Assembly: GCF_018069875.1 (NCBI RefSeq)
Contig: NZ_JAGQDF010000007.1
Span: 186,001-250,000, forward strand
Source of the DNA: Ideonella alba
GTDB lineage: Bacteria; Pseudomonadota; Gammaproteobacteria; Burkholderiales; Burkholderiaceae_C
Direction: 5' to 3'
Length of the DNA stretch: 64,000 nucleotides
The translations under genes and the position numbers were made by a program. Shown piece by piece: positions 42,499 to 50,488 of the stretch (the first letter of the stretch is position 1; each line of letters starts with the position of its first letter). Below the pieces are notes generated by a model. The model was not told the origin of the DNA, did not search any database, and saw only the letters and a list, made by a program, of their open reading frames with translations.

Positions 42499-42574
42499 GA
42501 GGCGGCTGGCGCCGCCTCCCTCCCCCCGACTTCGGCCGGGGGCCTGATTCAAGCGCCGCGCGCGGCGCTTGAAT
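42499..42574 (+). promoter_or_regulatory. Three consecutive hairpins between the binding-protein gene and livF
   Basis: Hairpin 1: GAGGCGGC-TGGC-GCCGCCTC (42499-42518). Hairpin 2: CCCCCG/CGGGGG (42523-42542) closing on a C(TTCG)G tetraloop. Hairpin 3: a perfect palindrome of 28 nt, 42547-42560 with 42561-42574. None has a U run. They could stabilise the upstream mRNA end and lower expression of livF relative to the binding protein. Confidence 0.7.
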
Positions 42575-42594
42575 GAGTCAACAAGGACACCGCG

Positions 42595-43401
42595 ATGAGC
42601 AACATCCTTCTGAACGTCAACGGCATCGAGGTCATCTACAACCATGTGATCCTGGTGCTCAAGGGCGTGAGCCTGCAGGTGCCCGAGGGGCAGGTGGTGG
42701 CCCTGCTGGGCGGCAATGGCGCCGGCAAGACCACCACGCTGCGGGCGGTCAGCAACCTGCTGGCGGGCGAGCGAGGCGAGGTCACCAAGGGCAGCATCGA
42801 GCTGCGCGGCGAGCGCATCGAGAAGCTCTCGCCCGCCCAGATGGTCGACCGCGGCGTGATCCAGGTGATGGAGGGCCGGCACTGCTTCGCCCACCTGACC
42901 ATCGAAGAGAACCTGATGACCGGCGCCTACACCCGCCAGGACGGCAAGGCCGCCGTGGCGCAGACGCTGGAGAAGGTCTACGCCTATTTCCCGCGCCTGA
43001 AGACGCGCCGCACCAGCCAGGCCGCCTACACCTCGGGCGGCGAGCAGCAGATGTGCGCGATCGGCCGCGCGCTGATGGCCAACCCGAAGATGGTGCTGCT
43101 GGACGAGCCCAGCATGGGCCTGGCGCCGCAGATCGTCGAAGAGGTGTTCGAGATCGTCAAGGACCTGAACACCAAGGAGAAGGTCACCTTCCTGCTGGCC
43201 GAGCAGAACACCAACATCGCGCTGCGTTACGCCGACTACGGCTACATCCTGGAGAACGGCCGCGTGGTGATGGATGGCGAGGCCAAGGCCCTGCGCGAGA
43301 ACGAGGACGTCAAGGAGTTCTACCTGGGCATGGGCGGCGGCGACCGCAAGAGCTTCAAGGACGTCAAGAGCTACAAGCGCCGCAAGCGCTGGTTGGCCTG
43401 A
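42595..43401 (+). CDS. livF: Branched-chain-type ABC transporter ATP-binding protein (LivF-like)
   Basis: The protein has 268 residues. Walker A is GGNGAGKTT, the signature is TSGGEQQMCAIGRALMANP (Thr replaces the usual Leu) and Walker B is MVLLDEPSMGLAPQ. It pairs with LivG as the second ATPase. The C-terminus is extended by a basic segment (DRKSFKDVKSYKRRKRW). AACAAGGA precedes the ATG. Confidence 0.93.
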   Translation: MSNILLNVNGIEVIYNHVILVLKGVSLQVPEGQVVALLGGNGAGKTTTLRAVSNLLAGERGEVTKGSIELRGERIEKLSPAQMVDRGVIQVMEGRHCFAHLTIEENLMTGAYTRQDGKAAVAQTLEKVYAYFPRLKTRRTSQAAYTSGGEQQMCAIGRALMANPKMVLLDEPSMGLAPQIVEEVFEIVKDLNTKEKVTFLLAEQNTNIALRYADYGYILENGRVVMDGEAKALRENEDVKEFYLGMGGGDRKSFKDVKSYKRRKRWLA

Positions 43402-43425
43402 CAGCGGGCCACGCAGGAGCGGACC

Positions 43426-43728
43426 GTGAGTGACGAGGACTGGGGCTTTGCGCTGCCGGCCTTCAAGCCGGAGGACGCGCTGCAGCGGCTGCGCCGCGAC
43501 CTGCGCGCGCTGGGGCTGACCGAGCGCGAGGGCCGCTTCGAGCGACGCGGCAGCGCGATCGCCCGGGCGGCGGTGGACGGCGCGGTGCTGACGGTGGCGA
43601 TTGTCAAGCGGCCATCGCGCACCAGCCCCGAATGGATGACCAAGGCGCTGAAGGAGAGCGCCCAGGTGCGCGACTTCGTCGCGCTGGTGAAGAAGAACCT
43701 TGCCGGCTGGAGCGACAGCGATGAGTGA
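43426..43728 (+). CDS. Uncharacterised 100-residue protein in the Liv/CoA-ligase cluster
   Basis: The GTG at 43426 has AGGAG eight bases upstream, and the stop overlaps the next gene by 8 nt, so it is a genuine operon member. The sequence is soluble and charged: acidic N-terminus (SDEDWGFALPAFKPEDALQ), a middle part that looks like a small alpha/beta fold (GRFERRGSAIARAAVDGAVL) and a basic end. No Cys, signal or membrane segment. I do not recognise a family. Its place just before a CoA ligase suggests an accessory role in that step. Confidence 0.75.
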   Translation: MSDEDWGFALPAFKPEDALQRLRRDLRALGLTEREGRFERRGSAIARAAVDGAVLTVAIVKRPSRTSPEWMTKALKESAQVRDFVALVKKNLAGWSDSDE

Positions 43729-44995
43729 TTTCTACGATGCCCTGGAGGCACGCGACCCGGCCGAGCGCGAGGCCGCGCTGATGGCCGCGCTGCCGCGCGT
43801 GGTGACCCGCGCCCGCGAGGGCAGCCAGACCATGGGTGAGCTGCTGGCCGGCGTGGACGCCACGGCGGTGAACAGCCGCGCCGCCCTGGCCGCGCTGCCC
43901 GTGACACGCAAGCACGAGCTGCTTGAGAAGCAGCAGGCCCGTCGCGCCGACGCGGCGCAGTGGGACCCGTTCGGCGGCTTCTCGGCGATCGGCTGGCGCG
44001 GCCTGCGCGCCGCCCAGGGCGCACGCCGGGTGTTCCAGTCGCCCGGCCCCATCTATGAACCCGAGGGCACGGCTGCCGACTACTGGCGCATGGCCCGCGC
44101 GATCTGGGCCGCCGGGTTTCGGGCCGGCGATCTGGCGCACTGCAGCTTCAGCTACCACCTGACGCCCGCGGGCTCGATGATGGAGACCGGCGCCCACGCG
44201 ATCGGCTGCACCACCTTCGCCGGCGGCGTGGGCAACACCGAGCTGCAGCTGCAGGCGGTGGCCGAGTTGAAACCCCATGGCTACATCGGCACGCCCAGCT
44301 TCCTGAAGATCCTGGTCGAGAAGGCGGCCGAGAGCGGCGTGGACATCTCGTCGATCACCAAGGCCATGGTCTCGGGCGAGGCCTTCCCGCCCTCGCTGCG
44401 CGACTGGCTGGCCGAGCGCGGCATCACCGGTTACCAGTGCTACGCCACCGCCGACCTGGGCCTGATCGCCTATGAAACCCCGGCCCGCGAAGGCCTGGTG
44501 ATCGACGAGGGCGTGATCGTCGAGATCGTGCGCCCCGGCACCGGCGACCCGGTGCCCGAGGGCGAGGTGGGCGAGCTGGTGGTGACCACGCTGAACCCCG
44601 ACTACCCGCTGGTGCGCTTCGGCACTGGCGATCTGTCGGCCATGCTGCCGGGCCCCTGCCCCAGCGGCCGCACCAACGGCCGCATCAAGGGCTGGATGGG
44701 CCGGGCCGACCAGACCGCCAAGGTACGTGGCATGTTCGTCCACCCCAGCCAGGTGGCGCAGGTGCTGCGCCGCCACCCCGAGGTGCTGCGCGCCCGCCTG
44801 GTGGTCGAGGGCGAAATGGCCAGCGACCGCATGACGCTGAAGGTCGAGGTGGCCGGCACGCCCGAGGGCCTGGCCGCCGCGATCGCCGACACGGTGCGCG
44901 ACATCACCAAGCTGCGCAGCGAGGTGCAGCTGCTGGCGCCCGGCAGCCTGCCCAACGACGGCAAGGTCATCGAGGACGCGCGCAGCTACCGCTGA
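43721..44995 (+). CDS. Phenylacetate-CoA ligase-like AMP-forming enzyme
   Basis: The protein has 424 residues. It has a PaaK-type layout: FSYHLTPAG, GTPSFLKILVEKA, YATADLGLIAYE and the C-terminal domain with GRADQTAKVRGMFVHPSQV. The usual Ser/Thr-rich P-loop (SSGTTG) is replaced by a divergent FQSPGPIYEPEG at about residue 107, so ATP binding may differ. It probably activates an aromatic or related acid to its CoA ester. No paa oxygenase genes are in the window. Its stop is 3 nt from that of the convergent TIR gene. Confidence 0.85.
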   Translation: MSDFYDALEARDPAEREAALMAALPRVVTRAREGSQTMGELLAGVDATAVNSRAALAALPVTRKHELLEKQQARRADAAQWDPFGGFSAIGWRGLRAAQGARRVFQSPGPIYEPEGTAADYWRMARAIWAAGFRAGDLAHCSFSYHLTPAGSMMETGAHAIGCTTFAGGVGNTELQLQAVAELKPHGYIGTPSFLKILVEKAAESGVDISSITKAMVSGEAFPPSLRDWLAERGITGYQCYATADLGLIAYETPAREGLVIDEGVIVEIVRPGTGDPVPEGEVGELVVTTLNPDYPLVRFGTGDLSAMLPGPCPSGRTNGRIKGWMGRADQTAKVRGMFVHPSQVAQVLRRHPEVLRARLVVEGEMASDRMTLKVEVAGTPEGLAAAIADTVRDITKLRSEVQLLAPGSLPNDGKVIEDARSYR

Positions 44996-44998
44996 GCC

Positions 44999-46678
44999 TC
45001 AGGGCTGGGCGCGCGCGGCGTCCAGCACCTCCAGCACGCGCACCAGCATGGCCCGGCTGTCCACCCAGCTGGCGTACTGCACGTGGTTGAACTCCACCGG
45101 GAAGTTCACCCCCGGGTGGCTCAGGTAGGGCAGCACCTTGAAGCCGCTGCTGGCACCACCGATCTCGCGCACCATCGCCTTGCTCAGCTCGAAGCGGCAG
45201 AAGCCCTTGGCGAAGTAGTCGTCGCTGCAGATCGCCACCATGCAGCGGCTGCGCTGGATGCCCGAGGCCAGCTCGAAGTACCAGGCGGTGCCCACCCGGA
45301 TCGAGCGCTCGTCGAAGAACACGCGCAGGCCCTGCGCCTGCAGCGGCGCCACCACCTGCTCGCGCACCCAGTCGATGTTGGCGCGCGGGGTGTGTGAGTA
45401 GCTGACGAACACGTCGTAGTCGTGGCCGTCGCCGGGCGCGAGCCGGCTGACGTCGGTGTAGAGCGCCTGGTCGCGCAGCCGGCTGGCCATCTGGCGCCAG
45501 CTCAGCCAGGTGGCCAGCGCAATGCCGATCAGCACGTAGATGACCTGGAAGTACAGCAGGTGCAGCAACTGGTCGAGCAGCAGGATCGTCAGTGCCAGCG
45601 CGCCCACCGCGGTCAGTGCGGCACCGACGGCCGCGACGTGGAGCCAGCGGTGCAGCGGATGCAGGCGCGCCGAGAGCAGCTCGAAGCTGGCAGCGGCCAG
45701 CGCACTGAAGGCCAGCGCGAAGGCCACGGCCCACCAGGCGTTGTCCAGCGGCCGCAGGTGGCCCTCGCCCACGGCGTTGGCGGGCAGACCGTCGCCGATC
45801 GCCCAGCCGAGCAGCTCGGCCCGCGGCAGCGTGCCGATGCGGTCGCGTTTCAGGTGGCCCAGCACCAGCACCCGGCCGGACCATTCGGCGGGGCTGCGAC
45901 CGGCCTGCTCGGGCTGCAGCGTGCGGCCATCAAAGCGCCAGCGGTGCGCGGCCACGCTCTGGCGGTCGCCGCTCAGTGCCGTGGTCTGCGACGGGTCGTC
46001 GCAGGTGCCGGCGGCCGGCGGCTCCAGGCCCAGCAGTGCGCGCCGCGCCAGCACTGCCAGGGCCGGGAAGTCGCAGCTCGCGCCCAGGCAGCCGCAGTGG
46101 CTGTACCAGTAGTAGCGGCCTTGCAGCGTCAGCGCGCCATGGCCGAACTGCGCGACGCCGCCGAAGACCTCGGCATCGCCGCTGCGTTCGCGCCAGTCGT
46201 CGGCCCCGAGAACCCAGCCGCGCTGGGCCTCGTCGGGAGGCACCATCAATGCCACGCCACGAGCGGCCAGGGCCTGGAATGCCGACTCGCCCGGGCGGCC
46301 GTCGCAGGGTCCGGTCAGCGCCGATTGCGCCTCACCCGGCCAGGGCGGCAGCGCGAAGCTCAGCAGCACCGCCGCCGGCCGGTCGGGCAGCGCCGCGACC
46401 TGGCACAGCAGCGTGCGCAGCGCCGTGCGCTCCCGCACCGCGAACAGCGGATCGAGCGTGCCGTTCAGGTCGATCAGCTCGACCTGGGCGGGCCAGGCCC
46501 GTGGCGGCGGCGCCAGGCGCTCGGCCACCCACCAGTCGAAGCGCTTGAGCGGCTGGATGAAGAAGGCCAGCACCACCATCAGCGCGCAGAACAGCAGCAC
46601 CTGCAGGCCGCGGCGCAGCCAGCTTCGCAGGCCGCGCCAGGCCGCAGCGCCGGAGCCGACAGGCGGTGCCAGGCTCAT
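44999..46678 (-). CDS. Membrane receptor with CHASE2-like sensor and C-terminal TIR domain
   Basis: The protein has 559 residues from the ATG at 46678. A membrane helix at about 20-40 leads into a CHASE2-like extracytoplasmic region (about 45-300, including VELIDLNGTLDPLFAVRERT and a Cys cluster HCGCLGASC). Three helices follow (about 315-400), then a cytoplasmic TIR domain (about 419-545): YDVFVSYSH as box 1, then GLRVFFDERSIRVGTAWYFEL and CMVAICSDDYFAKGFC. Glu469 in WYFEL is where TIR NADases such as SARM1 carry their catalytic Glu. CHASE2 proteins usually end in cyclase, kinase or GGDEF domains. It lies 34 nt after the FecR-like gene. NADase activity is inference. Confidence 0.85.
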   Translation of the reverse strand: MSLAPPVGSGAAAWRGLRSWLRRGLQVLLFCALMVVLAFFIQPLKRFDWWVAERLAPPPRAWPAQVELIDLNGTLDPLFAVRERTALRTLLCQVAALPDRPAAVLLSFALPPWPGEAQSALTGPCDGRPGESAFQALAARGVALMVPPDEAQRGWVLGADDWRERSGDAEVFGGVAQFGHGALTLQGRYYWYSHCGCLGASCDFPALAVLARRALLGLEPPAAGTCDDPSQTTALSGDRQSVAAHRWRFDGRTLQPEQAGRSPAEWSGRVLVLGHLKRDRIGTLPRAELLGWAIGDGLPANAVGEGHLRPLDNAWWAVAFALAFSALAAASFELLSARLHPLHRWLHVAAVGAALTAVGALALTILLLDQLLHLLYFQVIYVLIGIALATWLSWRQMASRLRDQALYTDVSRLAPGDGHDYDVFVSYSHTPRANIDWVREQVVAPLQAQGLRVFFDERSIRVGTAWYFELASGIQRSRCMVAICSDDYFAKGFCRFELSKAMVREIGGASSGFKVLPYLSHPGVNFPVEFNHVQYASWVDSRAMLVRVLEVLDAARAQP

Positions 46679-46712
46679 CGACGGTTCCCGCGCGCCGGCC
46701 AAGCCAGGTCAT

Positions 46713-48455
46713 TCAGGCCGGACAGGCCTGCTCCAGTGCCTGCAAGGCCTGCGCGCGGCGGCGGCCGGCCTCGCGCACGGCCGCCAGTTCGTCGGCCGGC
46801 GCGCCGGTGGCGCCCAGTGCCCAGGCCAGGCCGTCCAGCACCTGCTGGTGGCGCGGCGCGGCTTCGGAGGGGTCCAGCGCCAGCCAGTCCTCGCGCGCGG
46901 CGCGGAAGTCCGCCAGCGCACTGGCCGCATCGCCGCGCGCCTGCGCCAGCGTAGCCCGCTGCAGCAGGGCCTGGCCGCGCAGCAGGCGGTCGGGCTGCTG
47001 CGGGTCGAGCTGCGCCAGGGCCTGTGCGATCGACGCCAGGGAGGCGTCGGACTGGCCCCGCACCTGGGCCTGCCAGGCCCGCGCCAGCGCCAGCTCCGCC
47101 TTGACCGGATGGCGCATCGGGAACAGCGCCTGGGCATCGCGTTCGGCCTGTGACAGCGTGGTGCTCGCCAGGTCCGCCTGCTGGGTATCGAACTGCGCCT
47201 GGGCCAGCGTCAGCAAGACCTGCAGGCGGTCTTCGTTGCCGTGCGGGTAGATGTCGCTGACCTGCCGCTGCAGGTCCAGTGCCTGCTCGCCCAGGCCCAG
47301 CGCGGCGGCGCCCTGGCCGGCGGCCTGCAGCACATGCGCACGGGTCAGCAGCAATGGCACGCGCACATGGTTCATGAAACGCCAGCGGCGCCCGCCGGCG
47401 TCGAGCTCGCCCAGCAGGCGTGCGGCCCAGCGGTCGGCGCAGGTCAGCACGCCCTGCTGCTCCAGCGCGCGCACCACGTTGACCGTCTGCTCCAGCACCG
47501 GCGCCTCGCCTTCGCGCGGCGGCAGGCGGCGGTGCAGTGCAATGCTGCCCTGGTAGGCCTGCAGCGCCTCGCCCAGGCGCCGGGCATCCAGCAGCGCATC
47601 GCCGCGCCGGCCCAGCAGCACCGCCTGCCAATAGGTGTCGGCGGGCAGCTTCAGCAGGCCGGCCGCGCGCTCGTAGGACGCCAGCGCCTCGGCGGGCCGG
47701 CCGATCAGCTGGTAGACGTCGCCCAGCGCGAGCAGGCTGTCGAACAACGGGCCGGGTTCGCCCTGCGCCTCGGCCCGGCGCACCTGGGCCTGGAAGGCGC
47801 TCTCAGCCTCGTCGAAGCTGCCGTAGCGCAGCAGGTGCGCCTCGGGCACCAGGCTCCAGCGCGCGGTGGGCTCGCCGGCCTTGACCACCTGGCGCGGCGC
47901 ATCCACCACGCCCGTCCGCGCGGCGCCGGCCACCTGCACCTGCTGGCGGCGGTCGACCTGCACGGCGCCGGTCTGCACCGTCAGGCTGACCGAATCGCCG
48001 GCGTCGGAGACCTCGATCTCGAACTGCGTGCCCATCGGGCTGAAGCGCACCGGACCGGCGCTGGCGGTGGGTGCCAACGCACCTTCGAACTGGCGCACCG
48101 CGGACTTGAGGCTGAAGCCGCCACGCACGACCTGGTAGTCGGCGGCGCCATTGCGCCGGCGCAGCAGCAACTCGCCCGGCTTGCCCTGGCGCTTGACCAG
48201 TTCCTCGGTGCCGACCTCGTCGGCCACGCTGATCTCGACCTCGGCCGGGGCCACCAGCCGCGTGCCCTCGCGCAGCACCTGGCCACGGCGCAGGCGGCTG
48301 GCGGCCGGCTCGGCCTGCCCAGCCAGTGCCAGCCCGACCTCGACCTCCGCCGGTGCCGTGCGGCCCAGACGCAGCCGGGTCACGCTCCAGTCCTGAGCCA
48401 GCGCCAGACCCGCCGTGCCGGCCAGCGCAACGCACGCGAACGCATGGCGCATCAT
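46713..48455 (-). CDS. Secreted FecR-like domain protein with TPR region
   Basis: The protein has 580 residues from the ATG at 48455, which has GGGAGG upstream. After a signal peptide (MMRHAFACVALAGTAGLALAQ) comes a short basic/acidic part and a FecR-like beta domain (about 50-200: LREGTRLVAPAEVEISV, RFSPMGTQFEIEVSDAGDSVSLTVQTGAVQV). The rest (about 215-575) is an array of TPR-like helical pairs. There is no membrane anchor, so it should be periplasmic. FecR-like genes are often next to CHASE2 sensor genes, and this one is immediately upstream of the CHASE2-TIR gene, which suggests a ligand-binding or relay partner. Confidence 0.85.
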   Translation of the reverse strand: MMRHAFACVALAGTAGLALAQDWSVTRLRLGRTAPAEVEVGLALAGQAEPAASRLRRGQVLREGTRLVAPAEVEISVADEVGTEELVKRQGKPGELLLRRRNGAADYQVVRGGFSLKSAVRQFEGALAPTASAGPVRFSPMGTQFEIEVSDAGDSVSLTVQTGAVQVDRRQQVQVAGAARTGVVDAPRQVVKAGEPTARWSLVPEAHLLRYGSFDEAESAFQAQVRRAEAQGEPGPLFDSLLALGDVYQLIGRPAEALASYERAAGLLKLPADTYWQAVLLGRRGDALLDARRLGEALQAYQGSIALHRRLPPREGEAPVLEQTVNVVRALEQQGVLTCADRWAARLLGELDAGGRRWRFMNHVRVPLLLTRAHVLQAAGQGAAALGLGEQALDLQRQVSDIYPHGNEDRLQVLLTLAQAQFDTQQADLASTTLSQAERDAQALFPMRHPVKAELALARAWQAQVRGQSDASLASIAQALAQLDPQQPDRLLRGQALLQRATLAQARGDAASALADFRAAREDWLALDPSEAAPRHQQVLDGLAWALGATGAPADELAAVREAGRRRAQALQALEQACPA

Positions 48456-48507
48456 CTGCAATCCTCCCACCCGCAGGCTGCGACCGGCCGCCGGCAAAGT
48501 CAAGCGA

Positions 48508-48870
48508 TCAGGACAAGCGGTCGACGATCACGAAGTGCTTGCGGACCTTCTCCAGCACCTCGAAACTGCCCTCGAAACCCGGTGGAATGACGATGGCCTC
48601 GCCCGGGCCGGCCTCGGTGAAGCCGCCCTGCGCATCATGCACCCGCACCCGGCCGCTGAGGACCACGAAGTACTCATGCTCGTTCGGGCCGAAGACGATG
48701 CGCCAGCGCCCGGGCTCGCAGTCCCAGATGCCGGCGGCCAGACCCTGGCCGGGCGGCTCATACAGCGTCCAGGTGTGGCGTTCGGGGTTGCCCTGTTCCC
48801 GGCGCTCCTCGCGCGGGTGGTCAAGCTCCGGGGCGGTGGCGGGCAGGTCGAATCGGATGATGCGGCTCAT
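48508..48870 (-). CDS. Small cupin domain protein
   Basis: The protein has 120 residues and is a single cupin barrel: WDCEPGRWRIVFGPNEHEYFVVLSGRVRVHDAQGG, then EAGPGEAIVIPPGFEGSFEVLE. It resembles the DUF861/cupin_3 type (ethanolamine utilisation EutQ or ureidoglycolate-related). Function cannot be assigned. It lies 52 nt upstream of the FecR-like gene on the same strand and may be cotranscribed with it. Confidence 0.8.
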   Translation of the reverse strand: MSRIIRFDLPATAPELDHPREERREQGNPERHTWTLYEPPGQGLAAGIWDCEPGRWRIVFGPNEHEYFVVLSGRVRVHDAQGGFTEAGPGEAIVIPPGFEGSFEVLEKVRKHFVIVDRLS

Positions 48871-48979
48871 GCGCCGATTGTGATGCCAGCGGCAGGGATT
48901 ACGTAGTTCCCCACATGGCGGGTCCCTGCCGCACCCCTACCATCCGGCCACCCCTTGTCATGTACCCAGGAGACATCGC

Positions 48980-49957
48980 ATGCAACTGCGCCTGAAGACC
49001 CTTGCCGCCATCGCGCTGACCGCGCTGGCCCTGCCGGCCCTGGCCGAGTACCCCGAGAAGCCGGTCACCATCGTCGTACCCTTCGCGGCCGGCGGCCCGA
49101 CCGACAAGGTGGCGCGCGACCTGGCCGAAGCGCTGCGCAAGCCGCTGGGCGGCACCATCGTGATCGAGAACGTCGGCGGTGCCGGCGGCACGCTGGGCGC
49201 CACCAAGGTGGCCAAGGCCGCCCCGGACGGCTACACCCTGCTGCTGCACCACGTGGGCATGGCCACCTCGCCCTCGCTGTACCGCCAGCTGCAGTACAAG
49301 ACCCTGGACGACTTCGAGTACCTGGGCATGATCAACGAGGTGCCGATGACCCTGATCGGCCGCCCCACGCTGCCGGCCGCCAACTACGCCGAGCTGGCCA
49401 AGTGGATCGAGGCCAACAAGGGCAAGATCAACCTGGCCAACGCCGGCCTGGGCTCGGCCTCGCACCTGTGCGGCCTGATGTTCCAGCAGGCCATCAAGGT
49501 GGACATGACGACCGTGCCCTACAAGGGCACCGCCCCGGCGATGACCGACCTGCTGGGCGGCCAGGTCGACCTGATGTGCGACCAGACCACCAACACCACC
49601 GGCCAGATCGAGAGCGGCAAGGTCAAGGCCTTCGCGGTCAGCACGCTCAAGCACCTGACCGCACCGGCGCTGGCCAAGCTGCCGACGCTGGACGAGTCGG
49701 GCCTGAAGGGCTTCAACGTCACGATCTGGCACGGCATGTACGCCCCCAAGGGCACGCCCAAGCCGGTGCTGGACAAGCTCAATGCGGCGCTGAAGGCCGC
49801 ACTGAAGGACCCCGAGTTCCTCAAGCGTGAAGAGGCGCTGGGCGCGGTGGTCGTGACCGATGCGCGCGTCAACCCCGCCGAGCACAAGAAGTTCGTCGAG
49901 TCCGAGATCAACAAGCTCGGCACCGCGATCAAGGCGGCCGGTCAGTATGCGGACTGA
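48980..49957 (+). CDS. Bug family tripartite tricarboxylate receptor (periplasmic)
   Basis: The protein has 325 residues with a signal peptide (to ALPALA, residue 22). The Bug pattern is clear: YPEKPVTIVVPFAAGGPTDKVAR at the mature N-terminus, then ENVGGAGGTLGATKVAKAAPDGYTLL, and VPYKGTAPAMTDLLGGQVDLM. Bug proteins bind carboxylates for TctAB permeases; here, as often in Burkholderiales, no permease genes adjoin it. A CCCAGGAGA binding site precedes the ATG. Confidence 0.93.
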   Translation: MQLRLKTLAAIALTALALPALAEYPEKPVTIVVPFAAGGPTDKVARDLAEALRKPLGGTIVIENVGGAGGTLGATKVAKAAPDGYTLLLHHVGMATSPSLYRQLQYKTLDDFEYLGMINEVPMTLIGRPTLPAANYAELAKWIEANKGKINLANAGLGSASHLCGLMFQQAIKVDMTTVPYKGTAPAMTDLLGGQVDLMCDQTTNTTGQIESGKVKAFAVSTLKHLTAPALAKLPTLDESGLKGFNVTIWHGMYAPKGTPKPVLDKLNAALKAALKDPEFLKREEALGAVVVTDARVNPAEHKKFVESEINKLGTAIKAAGQYAD

Positions 49958-50001
49958 TGGGCGCCTGACCGCCGGCTGATCGCCGGCCACGGACACCCCA
50001 C

Positions 50002-50030
50002 ACGGGCGCCTTCGGGCGCCCGTTGCGTTT
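50002..50030. terminator. Hairpin terminator between Bug receptor gene and dtd
   Basis: ACGGGCGCC-TTCG-GGCGCCCGT (50002-50023) is a perfect 9-bp stem with a TTCG loop. It is followed on the plus strand by TGCGTTT. It may serve both convergent genes. Confidence 0.75.
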
Positions 50031-50488
50031 CAGGGCAGGCGCATCGGGATCGTCACCGGGCCGTCGTTGACCAGGTGCACCTGCATGTCGGCACCGAACT
50101 CGCCACAGGCCACCGGGCCGGCATGGCGTTCGCGGGCCAGGGCCAGCAGCGCGTCGTAGAGCGCGCGCCCCTGCGCGGCGGGCGCGGCGGCGCTGAAGCT
50201 GGGGCGGTTGCCGCCCGCCGTGTCGGCGGCCAGCGTGAACTGCGAGACGATCAGCAGGCCACCCGGCGTGCCCGCGCCATCCAGGTCCTGCAGGCTGCGG
50301 TTCATCTTGCCGGCCTCGTCGCTGAAGATGCGCAGCTTGAGCCACTTGTCCAGCATCTTCGCGGCGGTGGCCGGCGTGTCGGCCGGCTCGGCGCAGACCA
50401 GGGCCAGCAGGCCCGGCCCGATCGCGCCCACCACCTGGGCGGCCACCTCCACGCGCGCTTCGCGCACGCGCTGCAGCACGGCGATCAC
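50030..50488 (-). CDS. dtd: D-aminoacyl-tRNA deacylase
   Basis: The protein has 152 residues from a GTG at 50488 that overlaps the upstream stop (GTGA). It starts with [15 protein letters not shown] and has the active-site motifs [18 protein letters not shown] and the late [19 protein letters not shown] with the GP cis-peptide motif. It removes D-amino acids and Gly from mischarged tRNAs. It is translationally coupled to the metal transporter gene. Confidence 0.94.
   Translation of the reverse strand: MIAVLQRVREARVEVAAQVVGAIGPGLLALVCAEPADTPATAAKMLDKWLKLRIFSDEAGKMNRSLQDLDGAGTPGGLLIVSQFTLAADTAGGNRPSFSAAAPAAQGRALYDALLALARERHAGPVACGEFGADMQVHLVNDGPVTIPMRLP

Noticed and set aside
40378..42894. 838-codon open frame opposite livM, the binding-protein gene and livF
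   Set aside because: It spans three well-supported genes and their intergenic gaps, with no recognisable domain.
46700..46702. TTG start for the CHASE2-TIR gene, adding eight residues
   Set aside because: The ATG at 46678 gives a normal N-terminus before the first membrane helix; the TTG has no better ribosome binding site.
45422..46954. 510-codon open frame opposite the CHASE2-TIR gene
   Set aside because: It crosses the junction of two real genes and is Gln/Arg-rich with no motif.
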